From Panulirus ornatus (Eukaryota; Arthropoda; Malacostraca; Decapoda; Palinuridae), in assembly GCF_036320965.1 (NCBI RefSeq), contig NC_092250.1, positions 12,111,100-12,175,099 on the forward strand: a DNA stretch of 64,000 nt. The letters run 5' to 3'. The translations under genes were made by a program, and so were the position numbers. Each line of letters starts with the position of its first letter. The first letter of the stretch is position 1. The notes beneath the pieces are model-generated. The model was not told the origin of the DNA. It did not search any database and saw only the letters and a program-made list of their open reading frames with translations. This document shows positions 1 through 12,478 of the stretch, piece by piece.

Positions 1-568
1 GAGACAGTATCTGCACGTTATCTGAGACAGTATCTGCACGTTATCTGAAACAGTATCTGCATGTTATCTGAGACAGTATCTGCACGTTATCTGAGACAGT
101 ATCTGCACGTTATCTGAGACAGTATCTGCACGTTATCTGAGACAGTATCTGCACGTTATCTGAGACAGTATCTGCACGTTATCTGAGACAGTATTTGCAC
201 GTTATCTGAGACAGTATCTGCACGTTATCTGAGACAGTATCTGCACGTTATCTGAGACAGTATCTGCACGTTATCTGAGACAGTATCTGCACGTTATCTG
301 AGACAGTATCTGCACGTTATCTGAGACAGTATCTGCATGTTATGAGACAGTATCTGCACGTTATCTGAGACAGTATCTGCACGTTATCTGAGACAGTATC
401 TGCACGTTATCTGAGACAGTATCTGCACGTTATCTGAGACAGTATCTGCACGTTATCTGAGACAGTATCTACACATTATCTGAGACAGTATCTGCACGTT
501 ATCTGAGACAGTATCTGCACATTATCTGAGACAGTATCTGCACGTTATCTGAGACAGTGTCTGCATAT
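1..568. repeat. 23-bp minisatellite array
   Basis: About 24 head-to-tail copies of a 23-bp unit (GAGACAGTATCTGCACGTTA plus TCT) run from the first base, so the array probably continues outside the window. Copies differ by single substitutions, and one unit near 336 has a short deletion. There is no coding signal. Confidence 0.97.
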
Positions 569-2342
569 CTCTCTCTGTTTTTTGTCTTCTCCAGTGACTG
601 GTTACTATATTTTTCCTACCTCAGATTCTTGCTCTTACTCTTTATTTGTTCTTTGCTTCCATAGATTAATCATTGAATCCTTCATTATTCCTCCTTGCTT
701 ATCTTTGGTTACCTCACGTCTAATGTCGCCACTTTTCATTCCTCTTCTGTATCTTCTAGTTCATGATTTTTGTCTTTCTTGATTCATATTCTTGTAACCG
801 ACTTATAATAACTTTTCTGTTGCATTTAACACAAGATCAATCGGTTCTGTTATTCTCGTAGCGCATCCCGATCCTCCAGACAGTGTATTCGATCCTTTTG
901 GGGTCTAGTTCTTAAGAGTAGAAACATTAAGTTATCTGCTCTTATATCTGTTAAGGGGGTAATTCTACGTATTCTACTTTAGGAGTTCACACATCTCGTC
1001 CTTTTTCTTAAGTATATATTTCTGGTTGTTTGATTTATGGCCACTGTGTCCATCTTCTTCCATCCTTATTATTTTATCGTATGCTTCCTGATATTTTTTC
1101 TCTCATTATACTCAAACACCTTATAGCTCTGTTGTTTATATGTCTTTACTTGGTTTTGCGTTTCAATTACCATTTTAATCACGTTTTTCTTATTAATCAT
1201 ATTAATCACGTTACAGATACTAGTCATCATCAAATTACTCCGTGATAATGTGAAGCCATAAGTCGTAATAGATATTCAGTGTGTGGACGAGGTAGGTAGT
1301 CAGTTCACAACTAACTCAACATGCATTCTCCTTCACGAAGCTGGTCGATGCATGGGTTCCTGGCATAAGGTGGGATGTGTATGTGTGTGGATTCGTAAAG
1401 TACAGTGACAAAAATGATAAGGATGATAATGATGATAGTGATATCAAACTTTATGATAATGATGATAGTCATAATGATGATAATGATAACTGAGAGACGT
1501 GTGTAATGATCCTCATAGTGACGAGGAGATTGGAGTTCAGTATGGTGTGTGTCGGTTCGTTACCCTGGTGTAAGTAAAACCAGAAGATAGTTTGTATTCA
1601 CTGGAGTTACCATAGACACCTAAGTTACCTAAGACACCTAAGTTGCCTAAGTTACCTAAGACACGTCAGTTCCTCTGTGAGTCTGTAAGTAACGAGCATA
1701 CAACTTAACGCATCTTGTTACTGTTTTCTATTTTGTATAAGGACCTGGGCGTCCATAATTACACTGAAAAAAGGTAATTAATGAATCATGAATACACAGG
1801 CAGCCAAAGGTCTTTATGAGCCTTTACAACGAGGTTCTTACATATGCTGCTAATCGGTGAAATAAAACAGAGGCAAATCACAAAAGGGTTTCTACCACAG
1901 CTCAATTAACTGGAGTATATTGGGAGGTTATTACATAAATGGTAAATTATGATAATGCTCTGCGAGGTGTGTCGTGTGTAAGGTCAGGATGCAGGTGCTG
2001 TACGGAGCAATATTCCTTTTTTTTCCGGGTCAGTCCTTCCCAAGGACGGTGGCATTGTGGTCGACGATGGACAAAGATGGAAGAAACTCTATCAAAGACG
2101 TATCACCACTCCACATGAACTACCAGATGTCGTCCAGTGAGCAAGTGCAAGTTTCCTGCTGCAAGACGCTTCCCAGCTCTTCCCATCGGCCAGGACAAAG
2201 GCTAAGCAGTGGCGAGATGACAGCTCCAAGACGATAGGTCACGTTTCCCAGATGGTCGTCAGTCCTTCAGATGACAAGGATCGGATGCCATCAGAGGCTA
2301 GTAGCTGGCGAGGCAACTCATCTTGACGTCAAACGCCTAATG
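569..2342. other. Non-repetitive spacer, no supported gene
   Basis: I see no recognisable protein domain. Short open frames at 582-782, 1030-1245 and 1974-2237 have no motif or homology I can name. A degenerate GAT-rich stretch and a few direct repeats of CTAAGTTACCTAAGACAC near 1620-1665 are the only structure. Confidence 0.6.
1408..1490. repeat. Degenerate (GAT/AAT)n microsatellite
   Basis: Imperfect GATGATAATGATGATAG-type trinucleotide repeats with a short interruption. Confidence 0.8.

Positions 2343-2371
<29 letters not shown>
2343..2371. repeat. (TA)n microsatellite
   Basis: TA tract that directly precedes the 5' end (TCCCTGGGGATAGG) of short element A1. Confidence 0.98.
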
Positions 2372-2373
<2 letters not shown>

Positions 2374-2608
2374 CCCTGGGGATAGGGGATTAAGAATACT
2401 TCCCACGTATTCCCTGCGTGTCGTAGAAGGCGACTAAAAGGGGAGGGAGCGGGAGGCTGGAAATCCTCCCCTCTCGTTTTTTTTTTCTAATTTTCCAAAA
2501 GAAAAAACAGAGGGGGGTCAGGTGAGGATATTCCACAAAGGCCCAGTCCTCTGTTCTTAACGCTACCTCGCTAATGCGGGAAATGGCGAATAGTTTAAAG
2601 GAAAGAAA

Positions 2609-2610
<2 letters not shown>
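2372..2610 (+). mobile_element. Non-autonomous RTE derivative, copy A1
   Basis: A ~240 bp element flanked on both sides by (TA)n. Its first ~140 bp (CCTGGGGATAGGGG, then TCGTAGAAGGCGACTAAA, then a GGGAGCGGG-rich block) match the 5' UTR of the LINE copy at 34.3-37.2 kb read on the minus strand. Its last ~45 bp carry a CGCTACCTCGCTAA-CGGGA block like the LINE's 3' terminus. It has no coding capacity. Three other copies occur in the window. I infer an internally deleted derivative mobilised by the LINE. Confidence 0.8.

Positions 2611-2685
<75 letters not shown>
2611..2685. repeat. (TA)n microsatellite
   Basis: Pure TA tract following the 3' end of short element A1. Confidence 0.98.
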
Positions 2686-2686
<1 letters not shown>

Positions 2687-2894
2687 TTGATTAATCTATA
2701 GATACACCGAGACTCCACTTTTCAAATCAGGCAGCTCCAGGGCTGCGCTGCTTCCATTAGCATGGAAATGATGGACTCTTGGATGACAGAGCCTCGCCGA
2801 AGATGGCTTTTTTTTTTTTTTGCTTACCACGGGACCACATGCAGGCGGGGTCTGACAACGCTCATATACATGAGTGTTTGATTACCATTAGCGT

Positions 2895-3180
2895 GTTCCG
2901 GAGGTAGAGGTTTACACTCGTGTTGCCCAGTCTCTAAACCTTGACTATGTATCATGCCTTTACTCTTATGTATGAACACACACACACACACACACACACA
3001 CATCCTACCCTGTGACAGGTACCCATTCTATGGACCGGCTTCTAGGGGAGGATGAAGAACTGGTTGGACTGGACTGGCTGCCGCGACCAGGATTCGAACA
3101 TAGGCGGTTTTGACTCCAGTTGGCCCTTGCATGCGTGACGCCAATAGAGTAGACACGGAGGTGTGTGTGTCTCTGGCTGG
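2895..3180 (-). mobile_element. tRNA-derived SINE-like copy S1
   Basis: On the minus strand a pol III B-box-like GTTCGAATC (3091-3099) is followed by a CGCGGCAGCC-AGTCCA segment and then a (CA)n tract at 2975-3002. The same order of blocks recurs at 20.0, 30.8, 21.9 and 60.4 kb. The A-box half is poorly preserved here. Confidence 0.55.
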
Positions 3181-3242
3181 ACCTGTGGTGTTAGTGCAAT
3201 GTATACAGCAGGTAGTGTGTGGATGTGAACCAATGGAGCAGT

Positions 3243-3292
3243 TCTTGGTCTGGTCTGGTCTGGTCTGGTCTGTTCTGGTCTGGTCTGGTCTT
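3243..3292. repeat. (TCTGG)n pentamer repeat
   Basis: About nine near-perfect copies of TCTGG/TCTGT next to the SINE-like copy. They create open frames on both strands that should not be read as genes. Confidence 0.9.
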
Positions 3293-3299
3293 GGCGGTA

Positions 3300-3926
3300 C
3301 CTCGCTTATGTGGATTACGCCATGCAAGATTGAACAAGAAAACAAAAAAAGAGAAAAAGATATATTGATAAGTAGATTGATAGATATGGATATATGATAT
3401 CTGAGGAAGATGAGGAGGCAAGGTTTAATGATATGACTTCCATTCGTTATTCAAGTCGAAAGACTTTGCTCACTTGTGCAGTATGTGTTTGTGTGATGAA
3501 GACCTACCTGGATGTAGTGCCACCATCCCATATAAATGGGGCTGAGATTGAAGGTAGATGAATATGTAGATAGACAGGCTGATAAACAGATGGATAGATA
3601 GGTGGATAGCAAGATAAATCGGTAGATAGATGAATGAATGTACATATGGATTGGGGGGGTCAGCCTGATTGATAGACAGATAGACTGGGAGATAGATACA
3701 TATAGATATATAAAGTATATAGACATAGATAGTTACTAGTAATGTTTGTGTTTTGTAACATTATTTATTGCTGAGCTAACAATGGACTGTCCATATACCA
3801 TGGTGTTTATATTTCCCACGCAATTTGTCGATGGAGCAACAGGTACGATTTAAATCTTCGCTGATAGGTGTTTGTTGGCAGCATGTGCGAGTTTGCTGTT
3901 GATGGACAATAAAGTGTACATCGTAA
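3300..3926. other. Spacer with degenerate GATA-like repeats
   Basis: Loose GATAGATAGATG-type repeats at about 3555-3730. No gene was recognised. Confidence 0.6.
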
Positions 3927-3929
3927 ATA

Positions 3930-4012
<83 letters not shown>
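3927..4012. repeat. (TA)n microsatellite
   Basis: TA tract abutting the 5' truncation point of LINE copy 1. Confidence 0.98.
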
Positions 4013-4015
<3 letters not shown>

Positions 4016-6775
4016 GCTCAAGGGTGAAGGAGAAGAGTTGTTTGGGAATATTTTGGGAGTAAAGTCAGCGGTTGGTGAGAGGACAAGAGCAAAGGAAGGA
4101 GTAGCACTACTCCTGAAACAGGAGTGGTGGGAGTATGTGATAGAGTGTAAGAAAGTAAACTCTTCATTGATATGAGTAAAACTGAAAGTGGATGGAGAGA
4201 GATGGGTGATTATTCGTACATATGCACCTGGGCATGAGAAGAAAGATCATGAGAGGGAAGTGTTTTAGGAGCAGCTGAGTGAGTGTGTTAGTGGTTTTGA
4301 TGCACGAGACCGGGTTATAGTGATGGGTGATTAGAATGCAAAGGTGAGTAATGTGGCAGTTGAGGGAATATTTGGTGTAAATGGGGTGTTCAGTGTTGTA
4401 AATGGAAATGGTGAAGAGCTTGTAGATTTGTGTGCTGAAAAAGGACTCGTGATTGGGTATACCTGGTTTCAAAGACAGATATACATAAGTACACGTATTT
4501 AAGTAGTAGAGATGGCCAGAGAGCTTCATTGGATGACGTGTTAATTGATAAGCGCGTGAAAGAGAGACTTTTGGATGTTAATGTGCTGAGAGGTGCAACT
4601 GGTGGGATGTCTGGTCATATCTTGTGGAGGCGAAGGAGAAGATTTATAGAGGTTTTCAGAAAATAAGAGAAAATGTTGGGGTAAAGAGAGTGGTGAGAGT
4701 AAGTGAGCTTGGGAAGGAGATTTGTGTGAGGAAGTATCAGGAGAGACTGAGTGCAGAATGGAAAAGGTGTGAGCAAAAGGACGTAAGGGGAGAAGGGGAG
4801 GAATGGGACGTATTTAGGGAAGCAGTGATGACTTGTGCAAAAGATGCTTGTGGCATGAGAAGCGTGGGAGGTGGGCAGATTAGAAAAGGTAATGAGTGAT
4901 GGGATGAAGAAGTAAAATTATTAATGAAAGAGAAGACAGAGGCATTTCGACGATTTTTGCTGGAAACTAGAGCAAATGACTGGGAGGTGTATAAAAGAAC
5001 GAGACAGGAGGTCAAGAGAAAGGTGCAAGAGGTGAAAAAGAGGGCAAATGAGGGAGAATAAAAAGGTGTTTTGGAAAGAGGTAAAGTGCGTAAGACAAGA
5101 GAACAAATGGGAACATTGGTGAAGGGGGCTAATGGGGAGGTGATAACAAATACTGGTGATGTGAGAGTATTTTGAAGGTTTGTTGAATGTGTTTGATGAT
5201 AGAGTGGCAGATATAGGGTGTTTTGGTCGAGGTGGTGTGCGAAGTGAGAGGGTCAGAGAGAATTGTTTGGTGAACAGAGAAGAGGTTGTGAAAACTTTGC
5301 GGAAAATGAAAGCTGGCAAGGTGGCGGGTTAGGATGGTATTCAGTGGAGTATATTAAAAAGGGGGGTGACTAGTTGGTGAGGATATTCAATATATGTATG
5401 GCTCATGGTGAAGTGCCTCAAGATTGGCGGAATGCATGCATAGTGCCATTGTACAGAGGCAAAGGGGATAAAGGTGAGTGCTCAAATTACAGAGGTATAA
5501 GTTTGTTTAGCATTCCTGGGAAATTATGTGGAGGGTACTGATTGAGAGGGTGAAGGCATGTACAGAGCATCAGATTGGGGAAGAGCTGTGTGGTTTCAGA
5601 AGTGGTAGAGGATGTGTGGATCAAGTGCTTGCTTTGGAGAATGTATGTGAGAAATACTTAGGAAAACAAATGGATTTGTATGTAGCATTTATAGATCTGG
5701 AGAAGGCATATGATAGAGTTGGTAGAGATGCTCTGTGGAAAATATTAAAAGAGTGTATGGTGTGAGAGGCAAGTTGCTAGAAGCAGTGAAAAGGTTTTAT
5801 CTAGGATGTAGGGCATGTGTACGTGTAGGAAGAGAGCAAAGTATTTGGTTCCCAATGAATGTTGGTTTGCAGCAAGGGTATGTGATGTCTCCCTGGTTGT
5901 TTAATTTGTCTATGGATGGGGTTGTTAGGGAGGTGAATGCAAGAGTTTTGGAGAGAAGGGTAAGTATGCAGTCTGTTGTGGATGAGAAGGCTTGAGAAGT
6001 GAGTCAGTTGTTGTTCGCTGATGAAACAGCGCTGGTGGCTGATTCGGATGAGAAGCTGCAGAAGTTGGTGGCTGAGTTTGGTAAAGTGTAAAAAGAAGGA
6101 CGCTGAGATTAATGTGGATAAGATCAAGGTTATTAGGTACAGTAAGGTTGAGGGTCAAGTCAATTGGGAGGTAAGTTTGAATGGAGAAAAAGTGGAGGAA
6201 GTGAAGTGTTTTAGATACTTGGGAGTGGATTTGGAATTGGATGAAACCATGGAAGCGGAAGGGAGTCACAGGATGGGGGAGGGGGCGAAGGTCCTGGGAG
6301 CTTTGAAGAATGTGTGGAAGGCGAGAACGGTATCTCGGAAAGCAAAAATGGGTATGTTTGAAGGAATAGTGGTTCCAACAATGTTGTATGGTTGCGAGGC
6401 GTGGGCTATGGATGCGGTTGTTCGGAGGAGGGTGGATGTGTTGGAAATTATGTTTAAGGACAATATGTGGTGTGAGGTGGTTTGATCGAGTAAGTAATGA
6501 AAGGGTAAGAGAGATGTGTGGAAATAAAAAGTGTGGTTGAGAGAGAAGAAGAGGGTGTGTTGATATGGTTTGGTCACATGGAGAAAATGAGTGAGTAAAG
6601 ATTGACAAAGAGGATATATGTGTCAGAGGTGGAGGGAAGGAGATGTGGGAGGCCAAATTGAAGGTGGAAGGATGGAGTGAAAAAGATTTTGAACGATCGG
6701 GGCCTCAACACGCAGGAGGGTGAAAGGCGTCCAGGGAATAGAATGAATTGGAACTATGTGGTATACGAGTCAACG
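4013..6775 (+). pseudogene. Decayed EEP endonuclease-reverse transcriptase of LINE copy 1
   Basis: The protein would nick target DNA and reverse transcribe the LINE RNA. Visible pieces, in order, are the endonuclease motif region (APGHEKK, then a GD*NAKVSN version of the GDLN motif with a stop), the linker, RT motif A (AFIDLEKAYDRV, about 5685-5720), the QQG..MSPWLFNL block (5870-5910), and a catalytic motif altered to FADETALVA (6017-6043, second Asp replaced by Glu). The C-terminal RCL-type and RWKDGVKK blocks follow. Many stop codons and at least four frame changes make it non-functional. The (IKK)GGD homopolymer is A5G6 and in frame. Confidence 0.88.
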
Positions 6776-7217
6776 TGCTACCAATGGATTGAATCAGGGC
6801 ATGTGAAGCGTCTTTGGTAAAGCAAGGAAAGTTTTGTGGGTCCTGGATGTGGAAAGGGAGCTGTGGTTTCAGTGCATTATACATGACAGCTAGAGACTGA
6901 GTGTGAACGAGTGTGGCCTTTGTTGCCTTTTCCTAACGCTACCTCGCGCGCGTGCTGGGAGAGGGAGGGTGTCATTTCATGTGTGGCGGGGTGACGACAG
7001 TAATAAATAAAGGCAGCAAGTATGAATTATATACATGTGTATATACGTATATGTGTGGGTATGTATATGTATGTATACGTTGAAATGTATAGGTATGTAT
7101 ATGTGCGTTTGTGCACTTGTATGTATATATATGTATATGTGGGTGGGTTGGGCCATTCTTTCGTCTGTTTCCTTGCGCTACCTCGCTAACGTGGGAGACA
7201 GCGACAAAGTATAATAA

Positions 7218-7226
<9 letters not shown>
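4013..7226 (+). mobile_element. RTE-like LINE, copy 1 (5'-truncated, old)
   Basis: The copy starts inside the endonuclease domain, just after the position of the LSETKLKG motif. It continues through RT to a long-form 3' UTR (about 6776-7215) that ends GACAGCGACAAAGT plus an A-run, then (TA)n. The long UTR contains the GACAGCTAGAGACTGAG and AATAAAGGCAGCAAG blocks missing from the young copies. Stops and frameshifts throughout mark it as an old insertion. Confidence 0.9.

Positions 7227-7315
<89 letters not shown>
7227..7315. repeat. (TA)n tract ending in poly-T
   Basis: TA tract (7227-7300) after the A-rich tail of LINE copy 1, followed by a T-run to 7315. A poly-T on the far side may be the remnant tail of another, opposite-strand insertion. 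Confidence 0.95.
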
Positions 7316-9749
7316 CCTCACAGTATCAGAGAAGTATTTGTTCAAATATGATTTTGTACGAAAAACCAGAATTGTGTTCATAATACAGTTGAATATACAC
7401 ACCAGCGTTCTGTGACCAGCCATTCGTACTACACAAAGAGATCCAGCAAAATTGATGTACCCCGCGTGTGTGTTCCTTGCTCCTGCCTCTGTCCTCACTG
7501 AGATAACCGGTGACCGACAATGAAATTCAGAAGCAGTTATTTTTTCCTTGTTGCATTGGGAGAAATTTTGGGTAAAGTCATTGTCAGGTGGATGTGATTC
7601 GAAAGCACTCAAAAGGCAGAACTCGTCGGTCGAGGCTCTCAAAAAAAATGTTATGCCATAAGTATTATTGGTGCAAAGGGAGGAAGGGCGTTAATGAATA
7701 AAGATTTTATGATCATTGGCTCGTAAGAATAAATATTTGGGAGGAGATGATTAAGTTTTCAGTGAATAGTCGTGAAGGGATAGCCAAATAAGCTTTCAGT
7801 GAATTGTCATGAAGGGATAGGCAAAAGTTTTAGATAAATTCCAGCACGAAAAATTAAGAACATTGCTTTATACGAAATCAAAAACGAAAATTGGATTTTC
7901 TGAACGGATTGGATGGAATTATATGGGAAAACAGCCAGGCAAATATGAAGTGTGACATATAGATGCAGAAGGGAGATTCGTATTCGTATGCACATATCTT
8001 ACACAGTCGTCCCAGGGCTGTCCTCTATCCTGCACAGTTCAGTCTGACCCGGTTTACCCAGGTTTGAGACTGGTCAGTCAAACTATTCAACTTTACTGGT
8101 CTGTAGTTATTATTCGTTGCTCATCCTAACGTGGACTGGTTGCCCTGACAACCAGGGGGGTCTCCCTATAGTATACTTTATACATATACCATTAATAGGC
8201 CGAGAAGATGGGGTCCATGATATTCTTGCACGTAAACACACAGTGTCAGGCCCACACTCCTCCTCCACTCCTCTACGTTCCATTTCGCCCAGTCTGTCAT
8301 TTCGACGAGAAATCATTTTTGTGTACAAATTACTGAAACAGGCATTCTGACCGATTTTGTTTAGGTAAATTATATTGTGCTTAGCCCATCTTCGTTAAAA
8401 TGAGCTCTGTATTACAGCTTTTAGGCTGTGCAAGCAGTTCACATGCTGTACTGTATCGCTGTATGTGGTGAAGAGATTTGGACGTGTTGCAGCCCGGAAA
8501 TGCTTCGGTTCTGCATGACCCTGTTACAGCAGAGTGGATGTTCCAGTCGGGGGAGAACAAGCGCTTTGATGATTCTCTTCACTGTTCTTCCTTTCCGCAC
8601 TTTGGTGTCTTAGTATCTAGATGGTAATCTCTCTTTTTTTTTTTTTGGCAGATTTTTTTTGTTCTGGCCTACAATGATGAGTTCACCTATAAACAACAAA
8701 AGAATATTTCTCCTGATTTTATGTTATTTTTGGAAAAGAATAATTTCATCATCAGGATTTTTATTTGGTTGTCAACGTTTTCGTTTGTATTGAGAACGTC
8801 CACGAGTTTTTGGCTTAATGAATGTTGGAGTTTCTATGTTGATTTGTATGTTGACGCTGGGAATACCTGCATCACATGTAGATTGTACACTGTAATTTTC
8901 TTTTCTGTCGACGTCTGTGTATGAGGTAAACGCACGGGCTTTTCTTTTCAGTGACACTTTCCACCGTTAATCAGTTCAGTGCTTCGTTGTAAATATGAGT
9001 TGACCAGTTGCTCTGTAGCTGGCACTAATTCAGTGTACCATCGTTTCTTTTTTTTTTTCTCAGAGTTGAATTCAGAGCTTTTTAATGTTATTTGTGAATA
9101 TCTTTCTTGGCACGACGAAGAACTGGCTCAGAGCTTTCCCACTTATCCCTAAGCCTAGTGTGAAACTTTTCGTCTAAGAGTTTAAAAAAATATTGCACGC
9201 AAGACCAGAAATAAAGAAGAGAATATAGCCTCACTAACAATAGTGAATTTAGAAAACAATATCGTAAATCTTGGCTGTCATATGAAAAGAAAATTCGAGG
9301 AGTCTTGAGAAGGACAGGTTTTGAACAGTCAAGTTATAGGGAATCAAAGTCATTAATGATTACATGTGACACCGATCATGTGAAATTTGTGGTTAGTGTA
9401 TTTTTTCTTTCCATTATGCGACCAAGAACATGATGAGTGCCACTGTATTTTTACTGTATCCTGTAATCTCCCAGAAACTGAGGATACTGTATTGATGACG
9501 CACTTAGTCCTTCTCTTCGTAATCTTTCCATATTTACCGAGGTCTTACTCGCCCTAGGGATGGGGTACTGCTCGTATATCTGGAGGTGATGAAATCGGAG
9601 ACCTTCCGCATTATGGACTCTCCTTCTGTCACTTCTTTGCCGCCGTGTCTCTCCACCACACAACCACTGAGGGCTGGACCCGCAGCGCGCGATTAAGTTG
9701 CTGCCTTCCACATTGCTTGTGTGGAGACGAGCCACACGAAGATCAACCG
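7316..9749. other. Spacer, no supported gene
   Basis: No domain, array or mobile element was recognised in about 2.4 kb. Open frames here are short and lack recognisable motifs, so this may be unique sequence. Confidence 0.5.
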
Positions 9750-10148
9750 TTATGGTAACACCTTGGTGTCCTCACACATCGAAGCTGTAGAATTTCCCTC
9801 CTTCTCTTGTCCTTCCCTCTGGCTGTAAGTCTTTCCGCCTTCAGTCATCAGGTCTACAACCATCTGAGGAGCTCTGATTAATCCACCTTTAATATCAAGG
9901 CCTACAACCATCTGAGGAGCTCTGATTAATCCACCTTTAATATCAAGGCCTACAACCATCTGAGGAGCTCTGATTAATCCACCTTTAATATCAAGGCCTA
10001 CAACCATCTGAGGAGCTCTGATTAATCCACCTTTAATATTATGGCCTACAACCATCTGAGGAGCTCTGATTAATCCACCTTTAATCGTCAGGCCCACAGC
10101 CATATGAGGACTTTTGATTAATATTTTCCCATTCTTATTTCTTACCAT
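9750..10148 (-). CDS. Open frame made of a 16-residue repeat (uncertain gene)
   Basis: A 132-codon open frame contains about six copies of a 16-residue unit (VVGLDIKGGLIRAPQM) because it overlaps a 48-bp tandem repeat whose period is divisible by three. The first 15 residues (MVRNKNGKILIK...) and the last ~30 are outside the array. I recognise no family, signal peptide or membrane segment. It could be a chance frame carried by the minisatellite or an exon fragment; I favour chance, at modest confidence. Confidence 0.25.
   Translation of the reverse strand: MVRNKNGKILIKSPHMAVGLTIKGGLIRAPQMVVGHNIKGGLIRAPQMVVGLDIKGGLIRAPQMVVGLDIKGGLIRAPQMVVGLDIKGGLIRAPQMVVDLMTEGGKTYSQREGQEKEGNSTASMCEDTKVLP
9854..10125. 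repeat. 48-bp minisatellite, about 5.5 copies
   Basis: Units begin with CTACAACCATCTGAGGAG at 9854, 9902, 9950, 9998 and 10046, with a diverged unit near 10094. The exact 48-bp spacing preserves an open frame on the minus strand. Confidence 0.95.
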
Positions 10149-10454
10149 CCTTATATTTCCTCTAACCCTAAATTGCTGTGTCGTCTTTTACGTCAGAAAT
10201 TCCTTCAGTATCTTTGTGGAAAAAAAAAAATAGAAACGATATTATCCTCATTTGCTACTTAGTTTTAGATCAGGAGATTTCCATATTCATTACCTCATTT
10301 TTCCGTTAATTAATCTTGACGTTGTTAATCCATATATTTAAAATTCCGACCGATTTCCGAAAAGTTAATTTTTGCTCTGGAAATACTTTGGTAACTAATA
10401 TGTATTTCGATATATCTATCCTCCTCGCCCATAGGTGAATAGCTTTCATATGTT

Positions 10455-10456
<2 letters not shown>
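10149..10456. other. Spacer, nothing recognised
   Basis: AT-rich sequence without motif or repeat apart from an A-run near 10218. Confidence 0.6.

Positions 10457-10500
<44 letters not shown>
10457..10500. repeat. (TA)n microsatellite
   Basis: TA tract at the 3' side of short element A2. Confidence 0.98.
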
Positions 10501-10503
<3 letters not shown>

Positions 10504-10744
10504 TTTTTTTCTTTCAAACTATTCGCCATTTCCCGCGTTAGCAAGGTAGCGTTAAGAACAGAGGACTGGGCCTCTTAGGGAATATCCTCACCTGGCCCCC
10601 TTCTCTGTTCCTTCTTTTGGAAAATTAAAAAGAAAAAAAAACAAGAGGGGAGGATCTCCAGCCTCCCGCTCCCTCCCCTTTTAGTCGCCTTCTACGACAC
10701 GCAGGGAATACGTGGGAAGTATTCTTTCTCCCCTATACCCAGGG

Positions 10745-10746
<2 letters not shown>
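10501..10746 (-). mobile_element. Non-autonomous RTE derivative, copy A2
   Basis: Minus-strand copy of the ~240 bp element, with the CTATTCGCCATTTCCCGCG block near 10520 and the 5' CCTGGG end at about 10736-10745. It lies between two TA tracts, and the second tract is shared with LINE copy 2. Confidence 0.85.

Positions 10747-10810
<64 letters not shown>
10747..10810. repeat. (TA)n microsatellite
   Basis: TA tract shared by the 5' end of A2 and the poly-A tail (T18 on this strand) of LINE copy 2. Confidence 0.98.
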
Positions 10811-10829
<19 letters not shown>

Positions 10830-11014
10830 TACTTTGTCGCTGTCTCCCGCGTTTGCGAGGTAGCGCAAGGAAACAGACGAAAGAAATGGCCCAACCCCCC
10901 CCCCATACACATGTACATACACACGTCCACACACGCAAATATACATACCTACACAGCTTTCCATGGTTTACCCCAGACGCTTCACATGCCTTGATTCAAT
11001 CCACTGACAGCACG

Positions 11015-12478
11015 TCAACCCCTGTATACCACATGACTCCAATTCACTCTATTCCTTGCCCTCCTTTCACCCTCCTGCATGTTCAGGCCCCGATCACACA
11101 AAATCTTTTTCACTCCATCTTTCCACCTCCAATTTGGTCTCCCTCTTCTCCTCGTTCCCTCCACCTCCGACACATATATCCTCTTGGTCAATCTCTCCTC
11201 ACTCATTCTCTCCATGTGCCCAAACCATTTCAAAACACCCTCTTCTGCTCTCTCAACCACGCTCTTTTTATTTCCACACATCTCTCTTACCCTTACGTTA
11301 CTTACTCGATCAAACCACCTCACACCACACATTGTCCTCAAACATCTCATTTCCAGCACATCCATCCTCCTGCGCACATCTCTATCCATAGCCCACGCCT
11401 CGCAACCATACAACATTGTTGGAACCACTATTCCCTCAAACATACCCATTTTTGCTTTCCGAGATAATGTTCTCGACTTCCACACATTTTTCAAGGCTCC
11501 CAAAATTTTCGCCCCCTCCCCCACCCTATGATCCACTTCCGCTTCCATGGTTCCATCCGCTGACAGATCCACTCCCAGATATCTAAAACACTTCACTTCC
11601 TCCAGTTTTTCTCCATTCAAACTCACCTCCCAATTGACTTGACCCTCAACCCTACTGTACCTAATAACCTTGCTCTTATTCACATTTACTCTCAACTTTC
11701 TTCTTCCACACACTTTACCAAACTCAGTCACCAGCTTCTGCAGTTTCTCACATGAATCAGCCACCAGCGCTGTATCATCAGCGAACAACAACTGACTCAC
11801 TTCCCAAGCTCTCTCATCCCCAACAGACTTCATACTTGCCCCTCTTTCCAGGACTCTTGCATTTACCTCCCTTACAACCCTATCCATAAACAAATTAAAC
11901 AACCATGGAGACATCACACACCCCTGCCGCAAACCTACATTCACTGAGAACCAATCACTTTCCTCTCTTCCTACACGTACACATGCCTTACATCCTCGAT
12001 AAAAACTTTTCACTGCTTCTAACAACTTGCCTCCAACACCATATATTCTTAATACCTTCCACAGAGCATCTCTATCAACTCTATCATATGCCTTCTCCAG
12101 ATCCATAAATGCTACATACAAATCCATTTGCTTTTCTAAGTATTTCTCACATACATTCTTCAAAGCAAACACCTGATCCACACATCCTCTACCACTTCTG
12201 AAACCGCACTGCTCTTCCCCAATCTGATGCTCTGTATATGCCTTCACCCTCTCAATCAATACCCTCCCATATAATTTACCAGGAATACTCAACAAACTTA
12301 TACCTCTGTAATTTGAGCACTCACTCTTATCCCCTTTGCCTTTGTACAATGGCACTATGCACGCATTCCGCCAATCCTCAGGCACCTCACCATGAGTCAT
12401 ACATACATTAAATAACCTTACCAACCAGTCAACAATACAGTCACCCCCTTTTTTTAATAAATTCCACTGCAATACCAT
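11015..12478 (-). pseudogene. Reverse transcriptase of LINE copy 2 (RTE-like)
   Basis: The 487 open codons cover nearly the whole RT and C-terminal region of an RTE-type LINE. Landmarks are CSNYRGISLLSIPGKLY (about residues 54-70), motif A AFMDLEKAYD with Asp126, GLRQGCVMSPWLFNLFMD, catalytic FADDTALVA (Asp234-Asp235), ...FRYLGVDL, LYGCEAWAMD, RCLRTMCGVRWFDRVSN, KWFGHMERM and GRPNWRWKDGVKK, ending in NRVNW...VYRG and a stop. All catalytic aspartates are present, so only the upstream frameshift and the missing EEP N-terminus disable it. The C-terminal W-rich block is typical of the RTE/BovB-like clade. Confidence 0.92.

Noticed and set aside
1..568. Telomeric or subtelomeric array
   Set aside because: The 23-bp unit is unrelated to the arthropod TTAGG telomere repeat and no TTAGG array is present in the window.
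5925..6656. 243-codon open frame on the minus strand
   Set aside because: It is the antisense shadow of LINE copy 1; similar shadows occur opposite every RT copy (for example 12493-13206, 35592-36080, 56195-56735).
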